NCBI GenBank assembly: GCA_017511045.1
Contig: JAFWLM010000088.1
Coordinates: 62,001 to 126,000, forward strand
Direction of reading: 5' to 3'
DNA from: Lachnospiraceae bacterium
GTDB taxonomy: Bacteria; Bacillota; Clostridia; Lachnospirales; Lachnospiraceae
Length of the DNA: 64,000 nt
The translations under genes were made by a program, and so were the position numbers. Below, piece by piece: positions 9,764 through 18,036 of this stretch (positions are counted from its first letter, which is position 1; every line of letters starts with the position of its first letter). A model generated the notes under the pieces. The model was given only the letters and a program-made list of their open reading frames with translations, ran no database searches and had not been told where the DNA came from.

Positions 9764-10483
9764 ATGTTAGAACTGAAAAATGTTTCGTTATCTGTTAAGG
9801 ACGAAAATGAAAAAGACAAAGAAATATTAAATAACGTCAGCCTGACGATCGATGACGAGAAGTTTATTGCCATCACCGGTCCGAACGGCGGTGGAAAATC
9901 CACCCTGGCAAAGCTGATCGTTGGTATCTATGAGCCAACGGAAGGACAGATCCTTTTTGACGGACAGGATATCACGCATATGTCGATCACTGATCGTGCA
10001 AACGCAGGGATCAGTTTTGCGTTCCAGCAGCCGGTTCGTTTTAAGGGTATCAAGGTCAAAGATCTGATCAGTCTTGCAGCAGGAAAAGATACGACTACAG
10101 CACAGGCTTGTGCGTATCTCAGTGAAGTGGGCCTTTGCGCAAGAGATTATATCGACAGGGAGGTGGATGCTTCCTTAAGCGGAGGAGAGCTGAAGAGGAT
10201 CGAGATCGCACAGCTGATCGCGCGTAATACGAAGCTCAGTGTTTTAGATGAACCGGAGGCAGGCATCGACCTTTGGAGCTTCTCCAATCTGATCAAGGTA
10301 TTTGAAAAGATGAGAGAAGACCGGAAACGCAGTATCCTGATCATTTCCCATCAGGAGAGGATCCTGGATATCGCGGATGAGATCGTGGTTTTAAAAGACG
10401 GTCAGATCGTAGCAAATGATAAGAAGGATGCGATCCTTCCGGAACTTTTGAGGGGAACCGAAAGCTGCAGGTTCTATCAGTAA
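9764..10483 (+). CDS. sufC: SufC-type ABC ATPase of a two-gene Fe-S assembly system
   Basis: SufC drives conformational change in the SufB/D scaffold during Fe-S cluster assembly. The 239-residue protein has Walker A GPNGGGKST, the signature LSGGELKR, Walker B LSVLDEPEAGID and the H-loop ISHQER, and lacks membrane segments. It is followed after 59 bases by one SufB/D-like gene, and there is no sufD, sufS or sufU in the neighbourhood. This two-gene layout is known from archaea and many anaerobic Clostridia (the SMS, or minimal SUF, type). The ribosome site is poor (A-rich, AAAGAA). The sulfur donor must be encoded elsewhere. Confidence 0.85.
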   Translation: MLELKNVSLSVKDENEKDKEILNNVSLTIDDEKFIAITGPNGGGKSTLAKLIVGIYEPTEGQILFDGQDITHMSITDRANAGISFAFQQPVRFKGIKVKDLISLAAGKDTTTAQACAYLSEVGLCARDYIDREVDASLSGGELKRIEIAQLIARNTKLSVLDEPEAGIDLWSFSNLIKVFEKMREDRKRSILIISHQERILDIADEIVVLKDGQIVANDKKDAILPELLRGTESCRFYQ

Positions 10484-10542
10484 ATGTTTTTTGCGTTTGC
10501 TTTACTGACTGACATAAAATATTTATTTAGGACGAATTGATT

Positions 10543-11469
10543 ATGGACAAGATTCAACAGGATTTACTTGCAACCGTAGCGGACATCCATGGTGTGCCGG
10601 AAGGCGCCTATAACATCCGCAGCAACGGAGGACTCGGCGGAAGAAATACAACCGCTAATATTGATATCGTAACAAAGGAAGATAAGCCGGGCATCGATAT
10701 TATCATCAAAGCGGGAACTAAAAACGAAAGCGTACATATTCCGGTCATCATTTCCGAGAGCGGATTAAAAGACATGGTCTATAACGACTTTTTTATCGGA
10801 GAAGATGCGGATGTCACGATCGTGGCCGGCTGTGGCATTCACAACTGCGGAGACCAGACCAGCCAGCATGATGGTATCCATACCTTCTATGTCGGAAAAA
10901 ATGCACGCGTAAAATATATTGAAAAGCATTATGGCGAAAACGATCCGGAAGCGGTCGGCGAAAATGTTATGAATCCGACAACTGTCGTTGAGATCGAAGA
11001 GGGCGGATACATGGAAATGGAGACCACCCAGATCAAGGGTATCGATAACACGGTACGTGATACCAAAGCGGTATTAAAAGGGGAAGGCGCAAAGCTCGTT
11101 GTCCGGGATAAGCTGATGACACACGGAAAGCAGCATGCAGATGCCATCTTTGATGTGGAAATGAACGGTCTCGATTCGACCTGCGACCTGATCAGCCGTG
11201 CTGTCGCAAAAGATGATTCTACCCAGACCTTTAAGGCAAACATCATCGGTAATGCAAAGTGTGCAAGTCACACGGAGTGCGACGCCATCATCATGGATAA
11301 TGCAAAGATCTCTGCAAGCCCTGAAATCGTTGCAAATGATCTGGATGCGGCTCTGATCCATGAGGCAGCAATTGGACGTATTGCAGGAGAGCAGCTGATG
11401 AAGCTGATGACACTTGGCCTTTCCGAAGAAGAAGCCGAGCAGCAGATCATTGCAGGCTTCCTGAAATAA
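10543..11469 (+). CDS. sufB: SufB/SufD-like Fe-S scaffold protein
   Basis: This is the scaffold partner of the preceding ATPase. The 308-residue protein is short for SufB (usually about 450-480) and corresponds mainly to the beta-helix core and the C-terminal part, as in the minimal two-gene systems. The conserved Cys-rich stretch GCGIHNCG and the C-terminal HEAAIGRIAGEQL motif typical of SufB/D are visible. A TTG at 10537 would add two residues, but the ATG at 10543 has AGGA about ten bases upstream and is the more ordinary start. A strong terminator follows, so sufC and sufB form a two-gene unit. Confidence 0.85.
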   Translation: MDKIQQDLLATVADIHGVPEGAYNIRSNGGLGGRNTTANIDIVTKEDKPGIDIIIKAGTKNESVHIPVIISESGLKDMVYNDFFIGEDADVTIVAGCGIHNCGDQTSQHDGIHTFYVGKNARVKYIEKHYGENDPEAVGENVMNPTTVVEIEEGGYMEMETTQIKGIDNTVRDTKAVLKGEGAKLVVRDKLMTHGKQHADAIFDVEMNGLDSTCDLISRAVAKDDSTQTFKANIIGNAKCASHTECDAIIMDNAKISASPEIVANDLDAALIHEAAIGRIAGEQLMKLMTLGLSEEEAEQQIIAGFLK

Positions 11470-11493
11470 CACTGGCTTAAGAAAGATTCGAAT

Positions 11494-11534
11494 ATCCCAT
11501 CACATTTTCGAAAGAATGTGGTGGGATTTTTTTC
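11494..11534 (+). terminator. Terminator after sufB
   Basis: The 13-base arm 11494-11506 (ATCCCATCACATT) pairs with 11515-11527 and is followed by seven T. Confidence 0.92.
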
Positions 11535-11572
11535 TTCTTTTATACGATTTTCTGTCTAATACTTATTTTTAA

Positions 11573-11581
11573 TGCTATAAT
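11573..11581 (+). promoter_or_regulatory. Extended -10 promoter of glpK
   Basis: TGCTATAAT is an extended -10 box with a perfect TATAAT, 38 bases before the glpK ATG. No good -35 is visible, which is common for extended -10 promoters. Confidence 0.6.
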
Positions 11582-11619
11582 TAATCTGCGAGATTAGGGG
11601 CATCATACGGAGGTGTAGG

Positions 11620-13122
11620 ATGAAAAAATATATTATGGCATTGGATCAGGGAACAACGAGTTCCCGCTGTATTTTATTTAATAAAAAAGGTGAAGTGCAG
11701 AGCGTAGCCCAAAGAGAATTCAAACAGATCTATCCAAAGCCGGGCTGGGTGGAGCATGACCCGATGGAAATCTGGTCATCCCAGATCGGTGTGGCAATCG
11801 AGGCTGCTGCAAAGCTCGGCATTAGTTTTGAAAACGTCGCCGGTATCGGAATCACCAACCAAAGAGAGACAACGATCGTATGGAATAAAAAGACTGGCGA
11901 GCCGGTCTATAACGCGATCGTCTGGCAGTGCAGAAGAACAGCCGATATGATCGATAAGATTCCGGCGGATATGAAAAAGAAGATCAGAAACCGAACCGGC
12001 CTGATCCCGGATGCTTATTTCAGCGCATCAAAAATCAAGTGGATACTGGATAATGTGAAAGGTGCAAAGACAGCTGCAAAAAAAGGAGACCTTCTTTTCG
12101 GAACTGTCGATACCTGGATCATGTGGATGCTGAGCGGACATAAGATCCATGCAACTGACTATACGAACGCATCCAGAACGATGCTTTTCGATATCAAGAA
12201 ACTGAAATGGGACGAGGAGATCTTAGATTACTTCGGAATCCCCAAGTCCATGATGCCGGAAGTCCATCCTTCCGGATACAATTACGGCTATACCGATATA
12301 GCGATCGCAAGCGGTGAGATCCCGATCTGCGGCGTCGCAGGTGATCAGCAGGCGGCGCTGTTCGGCCTTTGCGGATTCCAGAAAGGCGATGTCAAAAACA
12401 CCTACGGAACCGGATGTTTCCTCCTTATGAATACGGGAGAAAAAGCGATCAGATCGAAAAACGGACTGCTTTCTACGATCGCTGCGAATACGGAAAAGGA
12501 CCCGGTCCAGTATGTTTTGGAAGGCAGCATCTTTATCGGCGGTGCGGTCGTGCAGTGGCTGAGGGATGAGATGGAGTTCATCAAGAAATCTCCGCTCAGC
12601 GAAAAGCTTGCAACAGCGGTGGAAGATACCGCCGGCGGATATCTGGTCCCTGCGTTTACCGGACTTGGAGCTCCGCACTGGGATCAGGATGCAAGAGGAA
12701 CGATGGTCGGCGTGACCCGTGGCTTCAACAAAAAGCATTTTGTACGCGCCGGACTGGAATCGATCGCTTATCAGACGCACGATGTGATCCGTGCGATGGA
12801 GGCAGATGCCGGATACAGCCTGAACTCTTTGAAGGTTGATGGAGGTGCAAGCCAGAACAATTTCCTGATGCAGTTCCAGTCGGATATTATCAATACTGAG
12901 ATCGTCCGGCCGAAGGTCGTGGAAAACACAGCGCTTGGCGCGGCTTATCTTGCCGGCCTCACAGCAGGATACTGGAAAGATAAAGAAGAACTAAAGGCCT
13001 ATCAGAAGGTCGGGACAGTCTTCGAGGCTGAAATGAGCGCGAAAGAAAGAAAAGAAAAATTAGACGGTTGGAATAAAGCAGTTGAGACTGCAAAATTCTG
13101 GTCAAAGCTGAATTCCAAATAA
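11620..13122 (+). CDS. glpK: Glycerol kinase
   Basis: The enzyme phosphorylates glycerol to sn-glycerol 3-phosphate, feeding phospholipid synthesis and glycerol catabolism. The 500-residue FGGY-family protein starts with the phosphate-binding [10 protein letters not shown], has NQRETT, the [12 protein letters not shown] segment and the C-terminal [14 protein letters not shown] signature, and is of typical length. GGAGG lies about seven bases before the ATG. No glpF facilitator or glpD dehydrogenase gene stands next to it. It is followed after 34 bases by an aminopeptidase gene, possibly on one transcript from the extended -10 promoter. Confidence 0.95.
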   Translation: MKKYIMALDQGTTSSRCILFNKKGEVQSVAQREFKQIYPKPGWVEHDPMEIWSSQIGVAIEAAAKLGISFENVAGIGITNQRETTIVWNKKTGEPVYNAIVWQCRRTADMIDKIPADMKKKIRNRTGLIPDAYFSASKIKWILDNVKGAKTAAKKGDLLFGTVDTWIMWMLSGHKIHATDYTNASRTMLFDIKKLKWDEEILDYFGIPKSMMPEVHPSGYNYGYTDIAIASGEIPICGVAGDQQAALFGLCGFQKGDVKNTYGTGCFLLMNTGEKAIRSKNGLLSTIAANTEKDPVQYVLEGSIFIGGAVVQWLRDEMEFIKKSPLSEKLATAVEDTAGGYLVPAFTGLGAPHWDQDARGTMVGVTRGFNKKHFVRAGLESIAYQTHDVIRAMEADAGYSLNSLKVDGGASQNNFLMQFQSDIINTEIVRPKVVENTALGAAYLAGLTAGYWKDKEELKAYQKVGTVFEAEMSAKERKEKLDGWNKAVETAKFWSKLNSK

Positions 13123-13156
13123 ACAAATAGATTGACGTTAAAGAAGGGACAAAAAA

Positions 13157-15148
13157 ATGAATATCTATTCAGATAGAATCGATCATTTAAGGAAACTGAT
13201 GGCGGAAGAAGGAATTGATGTTTACTACATTCCGATGAGCGATTGTCATAACAGTGAGTATGTAGGCGATCATTTCCGCTGCATAGAATTTATTTCCGGT
13301 TTTTCCGGATCTGCGGGCCATGTAGTTGTGACCAAAGAGGAAGCCTGGCTCTTTGCGGACGGCAGATACTACATTCAGGCAGCGAACCAGTTGGAAGGCA
13401 GCGGCATCAAACTGATGAAATGGGGACAGCCGGATGTCCCGGAACCCGATGTCTTCGTTCAAAGCCAGGCGAAAGATAAGGTGCTTGGGTTTGACGGGAA
13501 TGTTGTTAATACGAACTTTGCAAAGCGTATCTCTAAGACTGCCAAAACTGTAAGGTTCCAAAGGGACCTGGTTGGTGAGATCTGGACGGACCGTCCGGAA
13601 CAGAGCTTTACCGATATTTGGAGAATGCCGCAGGAGTATTGCGGGGAAAGCGTGGAGTCTAAACTTCGAAGGATCCGTGATGAAATCGAAAAGATGGATC
13701 TCGGATGCAGTAACTATTCCTATTTGATCGCTTCCCTGGATGATATCGCATGGATCTATAATATCCGGGCGAATGACGTTCCGAATAATCCGGTCGCCTA
13801 TGCGTACGCAGTGATCGAACCGGAGGCAAACCAGCTTCTGACACACGGAGAGGGCTACGGCCGGGAATGGTATAAGCGCGTCAAAGCAGAACCGGTCCTT
13901 CCGGATACCGTCCCTGAAGTCGTCAAAGAAAAGATCAGAGAAAAAGTGATCAATCCTGTGGCAAAGACCCTGTCGGATAATGTGGACATTGAAAAACTCA
14001 AAGAGTTTGTGATCGCACAGGTGAAGAAGACTCTGTACGATACGATCGAAAATGAAAACATTGCTTCTGATGATAAGGATATCAAATCAGCTGAGGGAGA
14101 AAAAACAGAAGAGGCAAAGGGAAATGCTCCGAAAGCTGAAAAGGGCACGACCTGTATTCTGATGGATATGAACCGCGTCGGATACAGTGTATTCCGATAT
14201 TTTGATGACCGCAGAATCAAGGTAATGCATATTGATGACCCTTCCACCAGAATGAAGGGAGTCAAGAATGAGACCGAGATCAAGTGCTTAAAAGAAGCTC
14301 TGAAGCGTGACAGTGCTGTCATTATCAAGCTGATGCACTGGGTCAAGAATCAGGCCGGAAAGATCCACCTGGATGAGATGAGCATTGATGAGTTTCTGCT
14401 TAAGAAACGCTCCGAGGATCCTCTCTTTATGGAACCGAGCTTTGATACGATCGCTGCATATAAAGAAAACGGCGCAATGATGCATTATGAAGCAACTGCG
14501 CAGACAGCAAAGTCGATTGAAGCGGAAGGCATGCTCTTAGTTGACAGCGGTGGACAGTATAAAGACGGAACGACCGATATCACCAGAACCTTTATTTTAG
14601 GCCCTGTCACAGAGGAAGAAAAGAAAGCATTCACACTGACCGCGGCCTCAATGCTGCGTCTCTTAAATGCGAAATTTATCGAGGGCTGCAGAGGAGAGAA
14701 TGTCGATATCATGGCACGAGAGCCGATGTGGCAGGCCGGCTGGGATTATAAATGCGGAACCGGTCACGGAGTCGGCCATGTTTTAAATGTACATGAAGGC
14801 CCGCATAACATCCGTTACCGGATCGGTGCAAACGGACCGTCAGCAGTTTTGGAAGAAGGTATGGTCGTAACAGATGAGCCGGGCGTATACAGAGAAGGAC
14901 AGTTCGGTGTGCGTACAGAAAATGAGATGCTCGTTGTACCTTTTACGGAAACGGAAGACGGAAAGTTCCTTCAGTTTGAAAACCTGACGTTTATCCCGAT
15001 CGACCTTGACGGAATCGATACGAGCTACTTGACAGAAGAAGATAAAAAGTTATTAAATAACTACCATGAGTCAGTATATGAAACCATGGCTCCTTATTTA
15101 GATGATGAATTAAAACTGTGGTTAAAGGAGTATACAAGACCGATTTAA
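13157..15148 (+). CDS. pepP: Xaa-Pro aminopeptidase (M24B) with a charged insert
   Basis: This is a metallopeptidase removing N-terminal residues before proline. The 663-residue form has two creatinase-like N-domains and a C-terminal pita-bread catalytic domain, as in the long eukaryote-like aminopeptidase P group. Metal ligands are visible: the aspartates in LVDSGGQYKDGTTDI, the histidine in GTGHGVGH, and the glutamates in DEPGVY and TENEML. At about residues 255-330 there is a strongly charged, Lys/Glu-rich stretch (including SAEGEKTEEAKGNAPKAEKG) between the N-domains that looks like a flexible insert. The next gene starts one base after its stop, so the two are coupled. Confidence 0.9.
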   Translation: MNIYSDRIDHLRKLMAEEGIDVYYIPMSDCHNSEYVGDHFRCIEFISGFSGSAGHVVVTKEEAWLFADGRYYIQAANQLEGSGIKLMKWGQPDVPEPDVFVQSQAKDKVLGFDGNVVNTNFAKRISKTAKTVRFQRDLVGEIWTDRPEQSFTDIWRMPQEYCGESVESKLRRIRDEIEKMDLGCSNYSYLIASLDDIAWIYNIRANDVPNNPVAYAYAVIEPEANQLLTHGEGYGREWYKRVKAEPVLPDTVPEVVKEKIREKVINPVAKTLSDNVDIEKLKEFVIAQVKKTLYDTIENENIASDDKDIKSAEGEKTEEAKGNAPKAEKGTTCILMDMNRVGYSVFRYFDDRRIKVMHIDDPSTRMKGVKNETEIKCLKEALKRDSAVIIKLMHWVKNQAGKIHLDEMSIDEFLLKKRSEDPLFMEPSFDTIAAYKENGAMMHYEATAQTAKSIEAEGMLLVDSGGQYKDGTTDITRTFILGPVTEEEKKAFTLTAASMLRLLNAKFIEGCRGENVDIMAREPMWQAGWDYKCGTGHGVGHVLNVHEGPHNIRYRIGANGPSAVLEEGMVVTDEPGVYREGQFGVRTENEMLVVPFTETEDGKFLQFENLTFIPIDLDGIDTSYLTEEDKKLLNNYHESVYETMAPYLDDELKLWLKEYTRPI

Positions 15149-15149
15149 G

Positions 15150-16088
15150 ATGGACGATAAAAAGGTTCTATTTATCTACAATCCAAATGCCGGAAAAGGT
15201 GTGATCCCGAAGCACCTTGATGAAGTTACGGATATTTTTGAAAAAGCAGGATATTCAGTTGGGCTTTATCGTACACAGGCGCCGGGTGACGGACCGAAGG
15301 AAGTGACGGAAAAAGCGGATCTTTTTGATCTGATCGTCTGCTCAGGCGGAGACGGAACGTTAAGCGGCATTGTATCCGGTATGATGAAACTCCCGAAAGA
15401 GCAGAGGAAACCGATCGGCTTTATCCCGACAGGTTCGACGAATGATACCGGAAAAAGCTACGGACTTCCGAAATCGATCGGAGATGCAGCCAGGATCGCT
15501 GTTGAGGGGAAACCGTTTACAACAGATATCGGACATTTTAATGATACCTTTTTTACTTACGTGGCTTCACTCGGCAAGCTTTCTGCTGTTTCCTGCTTCA
15601 CTCCGCAGGAAGTCAAAAAACGCTGGGGCTATCTAGCCTATCTGATAGAAGGAATCAAGGTGCTTTTGCATCTGGATGCGTATGACCTTAAGATCACTTA
15701 TGAAGACACAGAAGGAAAGGAACAGACCTTAGAGGGAAATTTCTTCCTTGGTATGATCACGAATACTTACAGTGTCGGTGGCTTTAACGGCATTACGGGA
15801 GGACATGTGGATCTTCAGGATGGACTCTTTGAAGTCGTTCTCTGCAAACGCCCGAGATCATTAGGACAGTTCAGCAAGATCGTAGACAATCTGTTCCTGG
15901 CTCCCGACAAAGACAGTAACAATGAACTGGTGACAAAATTCAAGACCGGAAAGATCAAGGTCGAGTCCCGGGACAATGTTCAGTGGGTCATTGACGGCGA
16001 AAATGCAGGAAAGCATAAGTGCGTAGATATCGAAAATGATCATCACGCAATTGATATAATGGTCGACAAAAACAGAGAAAATGTGTAA
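15150..16088 (+). CDS. Diacylglycerol/lipid kinase (DagK/YegS family)
   Basis: Soluble lipid kinases of this family phosphorylate diacylglycerol or related lipids. The 312 residues include the nucleotide-binding YNPNAGKG and the conserved CSGGDGTLSGIVSGM and IPTGSTNDTGKSYG motifs, with a C-terminal beta-rich part (VQWVIDGENAG). The start codon follows the stop of the aminopeptidase by one base, and GGAG lies rather far upstream (about 20 bases), so translation probably depends on coupling. The precise substrate (diacylglycerol, sphingolipid-like or other) is not shown by the sequence. Confidence 0.85.
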   Translation: MDDKKVLFIYNPNAGKGVIPKHLDEVTDIFEKAGYSVGLYRTQAPGDGPKEVTEKADLFDLIVCSGGDGTLSGIVSGMMKLPKEQRKPIGFIPTGSTNDTGKSYGLPKSIGDAARIAVEGKPFTTDIGHFNDTFFTYVASLGKLSAVSCFTPQEVKKRWGYLAYLIEGIKVLLHLDAYDLKITYEDTEGKEQTLEGNFFLGMITNTYSVGGFNGITGGHVDLQDGLFEVVLCKRPRSLGQFSKIVDNLFLAPDKDSNNELVTKFKTGKIKVESRDNVQWVIDGENAGKHKCVDIENDHHAIDIMVDKNRENV

Positions 16089-16099
16089 AAAAAGAATAG

Positions 16100-16131
16100 T
16101 TATCCACATAAATCAGAGCATTTGGGGATAA
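16100..16131. promoter_or_regulatory. Facing pair of DnaA-box-like nonamers upstream of lepB
   Basis: TTATCCACA (16100-16108) is a perfect DnaA box, and TGGGGATAA (16123-16131) is the reverse complement of TTATCCCCA, one base off. They face each other 14 bases apart in the lepB leader. This could be a DnaA-controlled site or a chance inverted repeat. Confidence 0.35.
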
Positions 16132-16175
16132 ATATTCGAAATATATATGATTTAAAAAGGAATCACAGATAATAC

Positions 16176-16919
16176 ATGAGTGTCTATACACCGAAAAAAC
16201 CAATCGAAGAAGAGGACAGCAAAGCTGCTTTAAGCAGGCTGAACTTTGATGCTGATGAAAGTTCAGAAACGGAAAACGAAGAAGAGCCGATCCTTTCTCC
16301 AAAAGAATTAAGGAAAAAAAGAAGAGAAGAAAAGAGGGCGGCGAATCCCGGTTTTTATATCTTTATGGACTGGGCCATCATTATTCTTGCGGCGCTTGCG
16401 GTTGCCCTGTTCATCAACTTCTTTATTATCGTCAATTCAACAGTTCCGACTGGTTCTATGGAAACTACGATCATGAGCGGATCCAGGATGATCGGTTTCC
16501 GTGTCGCTTACCTGTTCAAGGAGCCGCAGCGCGGGGACATTATTGTTTTCCGCTTTCCGGATGATCCCTCCCAGTTTTTTGTAAAGAGAGTGATCGGACT
16601 TCCGGGCGAGACCGTTGAGGTGGTTGACGGCATAACATATATCGATGGCGTTCAGCTGGATGAACCCTATATCAACGATGACTACTGGATCGAATATGAG
16701 TTGATCAAGGACGATCCGGCCATGGTTGAAGCGCAGGGTCTCCGCTATAATGCGGGTCCTTATACCGTTCCGGAAGGCAGCTATTTTATGATGGGTGATA
16801 ACAGGGGGAATTCCCGTGATTCCCGTATGTGGGATAATAAGTTCGTGGCGAAGGATAAGATAATCGGAAAAGCCTGGCTTTGCTATTTCCCGTTTTCCGA
16901 TTTTGGTGTTTTAGAATGA
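16176..16919 (+). CDS. lepB: Signal peptidase I
   Basis: This membrane serine protease cleaves signal peptides of exported proteins. The 247 residues start with a long charged cytoplasmic region of about 60 residues (Glu-rich, then a Lys/Arg cluster), followed by one membrane helix (ALAVALFINFFIIVN). The catalytic serine is in PTGSMETTI, the lysine in FFVKRVIGLPGE, and the box E motif is GDNRGNSRDSRMW. Most Gram-positive type I peptidases have a shorter cytoplasmic tail, so the acidic N-terminus is a small peculiarity. AAAAGG lies about 14 bases before the ATG. Confidence 0.93.
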   Translation: MSVYTPKKPIEEEDSKAALSRLNFDADESSETENEEEPILSPKELRKKRREEKRAANPGFYIFMDWAIIILAALAVALFINFFIIVNSTVPTGSMETTIMSGSRMIGFRVAYLFKEPQRGDIIVFRFPDDPSQFFVKRVIGLPGETVEVVDGITYIDGVQLDEPYINDDYWIEYELIKDDPAMVEAQGLRYNAGPYTVPEGSYFMMGDNRGNSRDSRMWDNKFVAKDKIIGKAWLCYFPFSDFGVLE

Positions 16920-16920
16920 C

Positions 16921-16947
16921 CACAGTTTCAGAATTGAAAAAACTGTG
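16921..16947. repeat. Hairpin after lepB
   Basis: CACAGTTT (16921-16928) pairs with AAACTGTG (16940-16947). It is followed by A residues rather than T, so on the plus strand it is not a classic intrinsic terminator; it may protect the 3' end of the message. Confidence 0.4.
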
Positions 16948-17037
16948 AAAAAAGAGATTTGATTTAACAAAAAAACAGGGATATGGTAAGATAATTACAT
17001 CAATAAAGTATTGTTTCCGTAAGTTAAGGAGAATGCT

Positions 17038-17529
17038 ATGGATAAGAAAACAAAGAACTCATTATTAAATGTGGCAGCAGAACTGATCGTTCTTCCGATC
17101 ACTGCTTTTGTAACGGTTAAAAGAGGTGTCGATAAGTTTAATGAAAGCGACACCGGTAAAAAAGTGAAAGCCTATGCAAAGCAGGCAGGAGAGGAGATCA
17201 GCGAGGCAGCAAAGAAGGCAGCTGAGAGCGAGACTGTTCAGAATGCAAAAGCAAAAATCGAAGAGTTTTCCAGTAAGGCCGGAGAGAAAGTAAAAGAGTA
17301 TACTGAAACTGCCACCGCAAAGTTCGAGGAATTTAAGGAAAATGCAGAAGAAAAAGTAAAAGATTTTGCAGATGCAGCGGATGATAAGGCAGAAGAGATC
17401 AAGGATTTTGCGGAAGATAAAGCTGGGGACTTTGCAGATTCTGCTCAGCAGAAATTTAGTAAGGTACAGGGTGAGTTAGATAAGATCTATGACGAAGTGC
17501 AGGATAAGATCGATCATCCGGAGCAGTAA
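17038..17529 (+). CDS. Lys/Glu/Ala-rich helical repeat protein (LEA/phasin/YtxH-like)
   Basis: I do not recognise a specific family. The 163 residues begin with a short hydrophobic patch (AAELIVLPITAFVTV, about residues 12-26) and continue as one long amphipathic helix made of approximate 11-residue units (AKIEEFSSKAG, ATAKFEEFKEN, EKVKDFADAAD, DKAEEIKDFAE). Such composition occurs in LEA-like stress proteins, apolipoprotein-like lipid-surface proteins and YtxH-type proteins. The hydrophobic N-terminus suggests membrane attachment with a helical tail. It has a good ribosome site (AAGGAG) and stands alone before the gntR-clpC-radA unit. Possible jobs are membrane or envelope stress protection; this is inference. 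Confidence 0.6.
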   Translation: MDKKTKNSLLNVAAELIVLPITAFVTVKRGVDKFNESDTGKKVKAYAKQAGEEISEAAKKAAESETVQNAKAKIEEFSSKAGEKVKEYTETATAKFEEFKENAEEKVKDFADAADDKAEEIKDFAEDKAGDFADSAQQKFSKVQGELDKIYDEVQDKIDHPEQ

Positions 17530-17593
17530 GCTGTATTTTACTGAATTTAAGAAAATCGTAACAGAAATTTAATATCGCGATAGTTCTATTAGA

Positions 17594-17635
17594 TTGACTT
17601 CCCGTGACAATTGTTATATTATTCGTATAACAATT
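17594..17635 (+). promoter_or_regulatory. Promoter of gntR-clpC-radA with overlapping operator palindrome
   Basis: TTGACT (17594-17599), 17 bases, and TATTAT (17617-17622) form a good promoter. A perfect 9-base inverted repeat, AATTGTTAT (17609-17617) and ATAACAATT (17627-17635), covers the -10 box. This is the layout expected for an autorepressor site of the GntR protein encoded next. Confidence 0.7.
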
Positions 17636-17653
17636 AGAACGAGAGGTCTTTCT

Positions 17654-18022
17654 ATGTTTGTAGAAATCGATTTCAATAGCGATGAAGCTATTTACATCCA
17701 ACTGAGAAACCAGATCTTTTTGGCAATCGCGACTTCCCAGATCAAGGAAGGCGATTCGCTTCCTTCTGTAAGAGCTCTGGCTGATGACATCGGTGTCAAT
17801 ATGCACACAGTCAATAAAGCGTATACGACCTTAAGGCAGGACGGCTTTCTAAAAGTCGACCGCAGGAGAGGCGCTGTGGTATCTGTCGACGTAGATAAAA
17901 TGCAGTCGATGGATAAAATGCGTGCATATCTGAAACCGCTCATCGCCCGCGGTATCTGCAAAGGTCTGTCACGGGAAGAGTTTAAGCAGCTGATCGATGA
18001 TCTTTACGACGAAATGAAATAG
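17654..18022 (+). CDS. GntR-family regulator, YtrA subfamily
   Basis: This is a short winged-helix regulator (122 residues), about the size of YtrA-type GntR proteins, which lack the large ligand-binding domain. The DNA-binding part shows EAIYIQLRNQI, GDSLPSVRALADDIGVN, MHTVNKAYTTL and a wing GAVVSVD; only about 45 residues follow. The frame is open from 17594 but that is promoter sequence; the ATG at 17654 follows GAGAGG at seven bases. It lies 14 bases before clpC, where many Firmicutes place ctsR-mcsA-mcsB, so it may control clpC and radA. The perfect palindrome on its promoter supports autoregulation. Confidence 0.88.
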   Translation: MFVEIDFNSDEAIYIQLRNQIFLAIATSQIKEGDSLPSVRALADDIGVNMHTVNKAYTTLRQDGFLKVDRRRGAVVSVDVDKMQSMDKMRAYLKPLIARGICKGLSREEFKQLIDDLYDEMK

Positions 18023-18036
18023 AGGAGAATAATATA

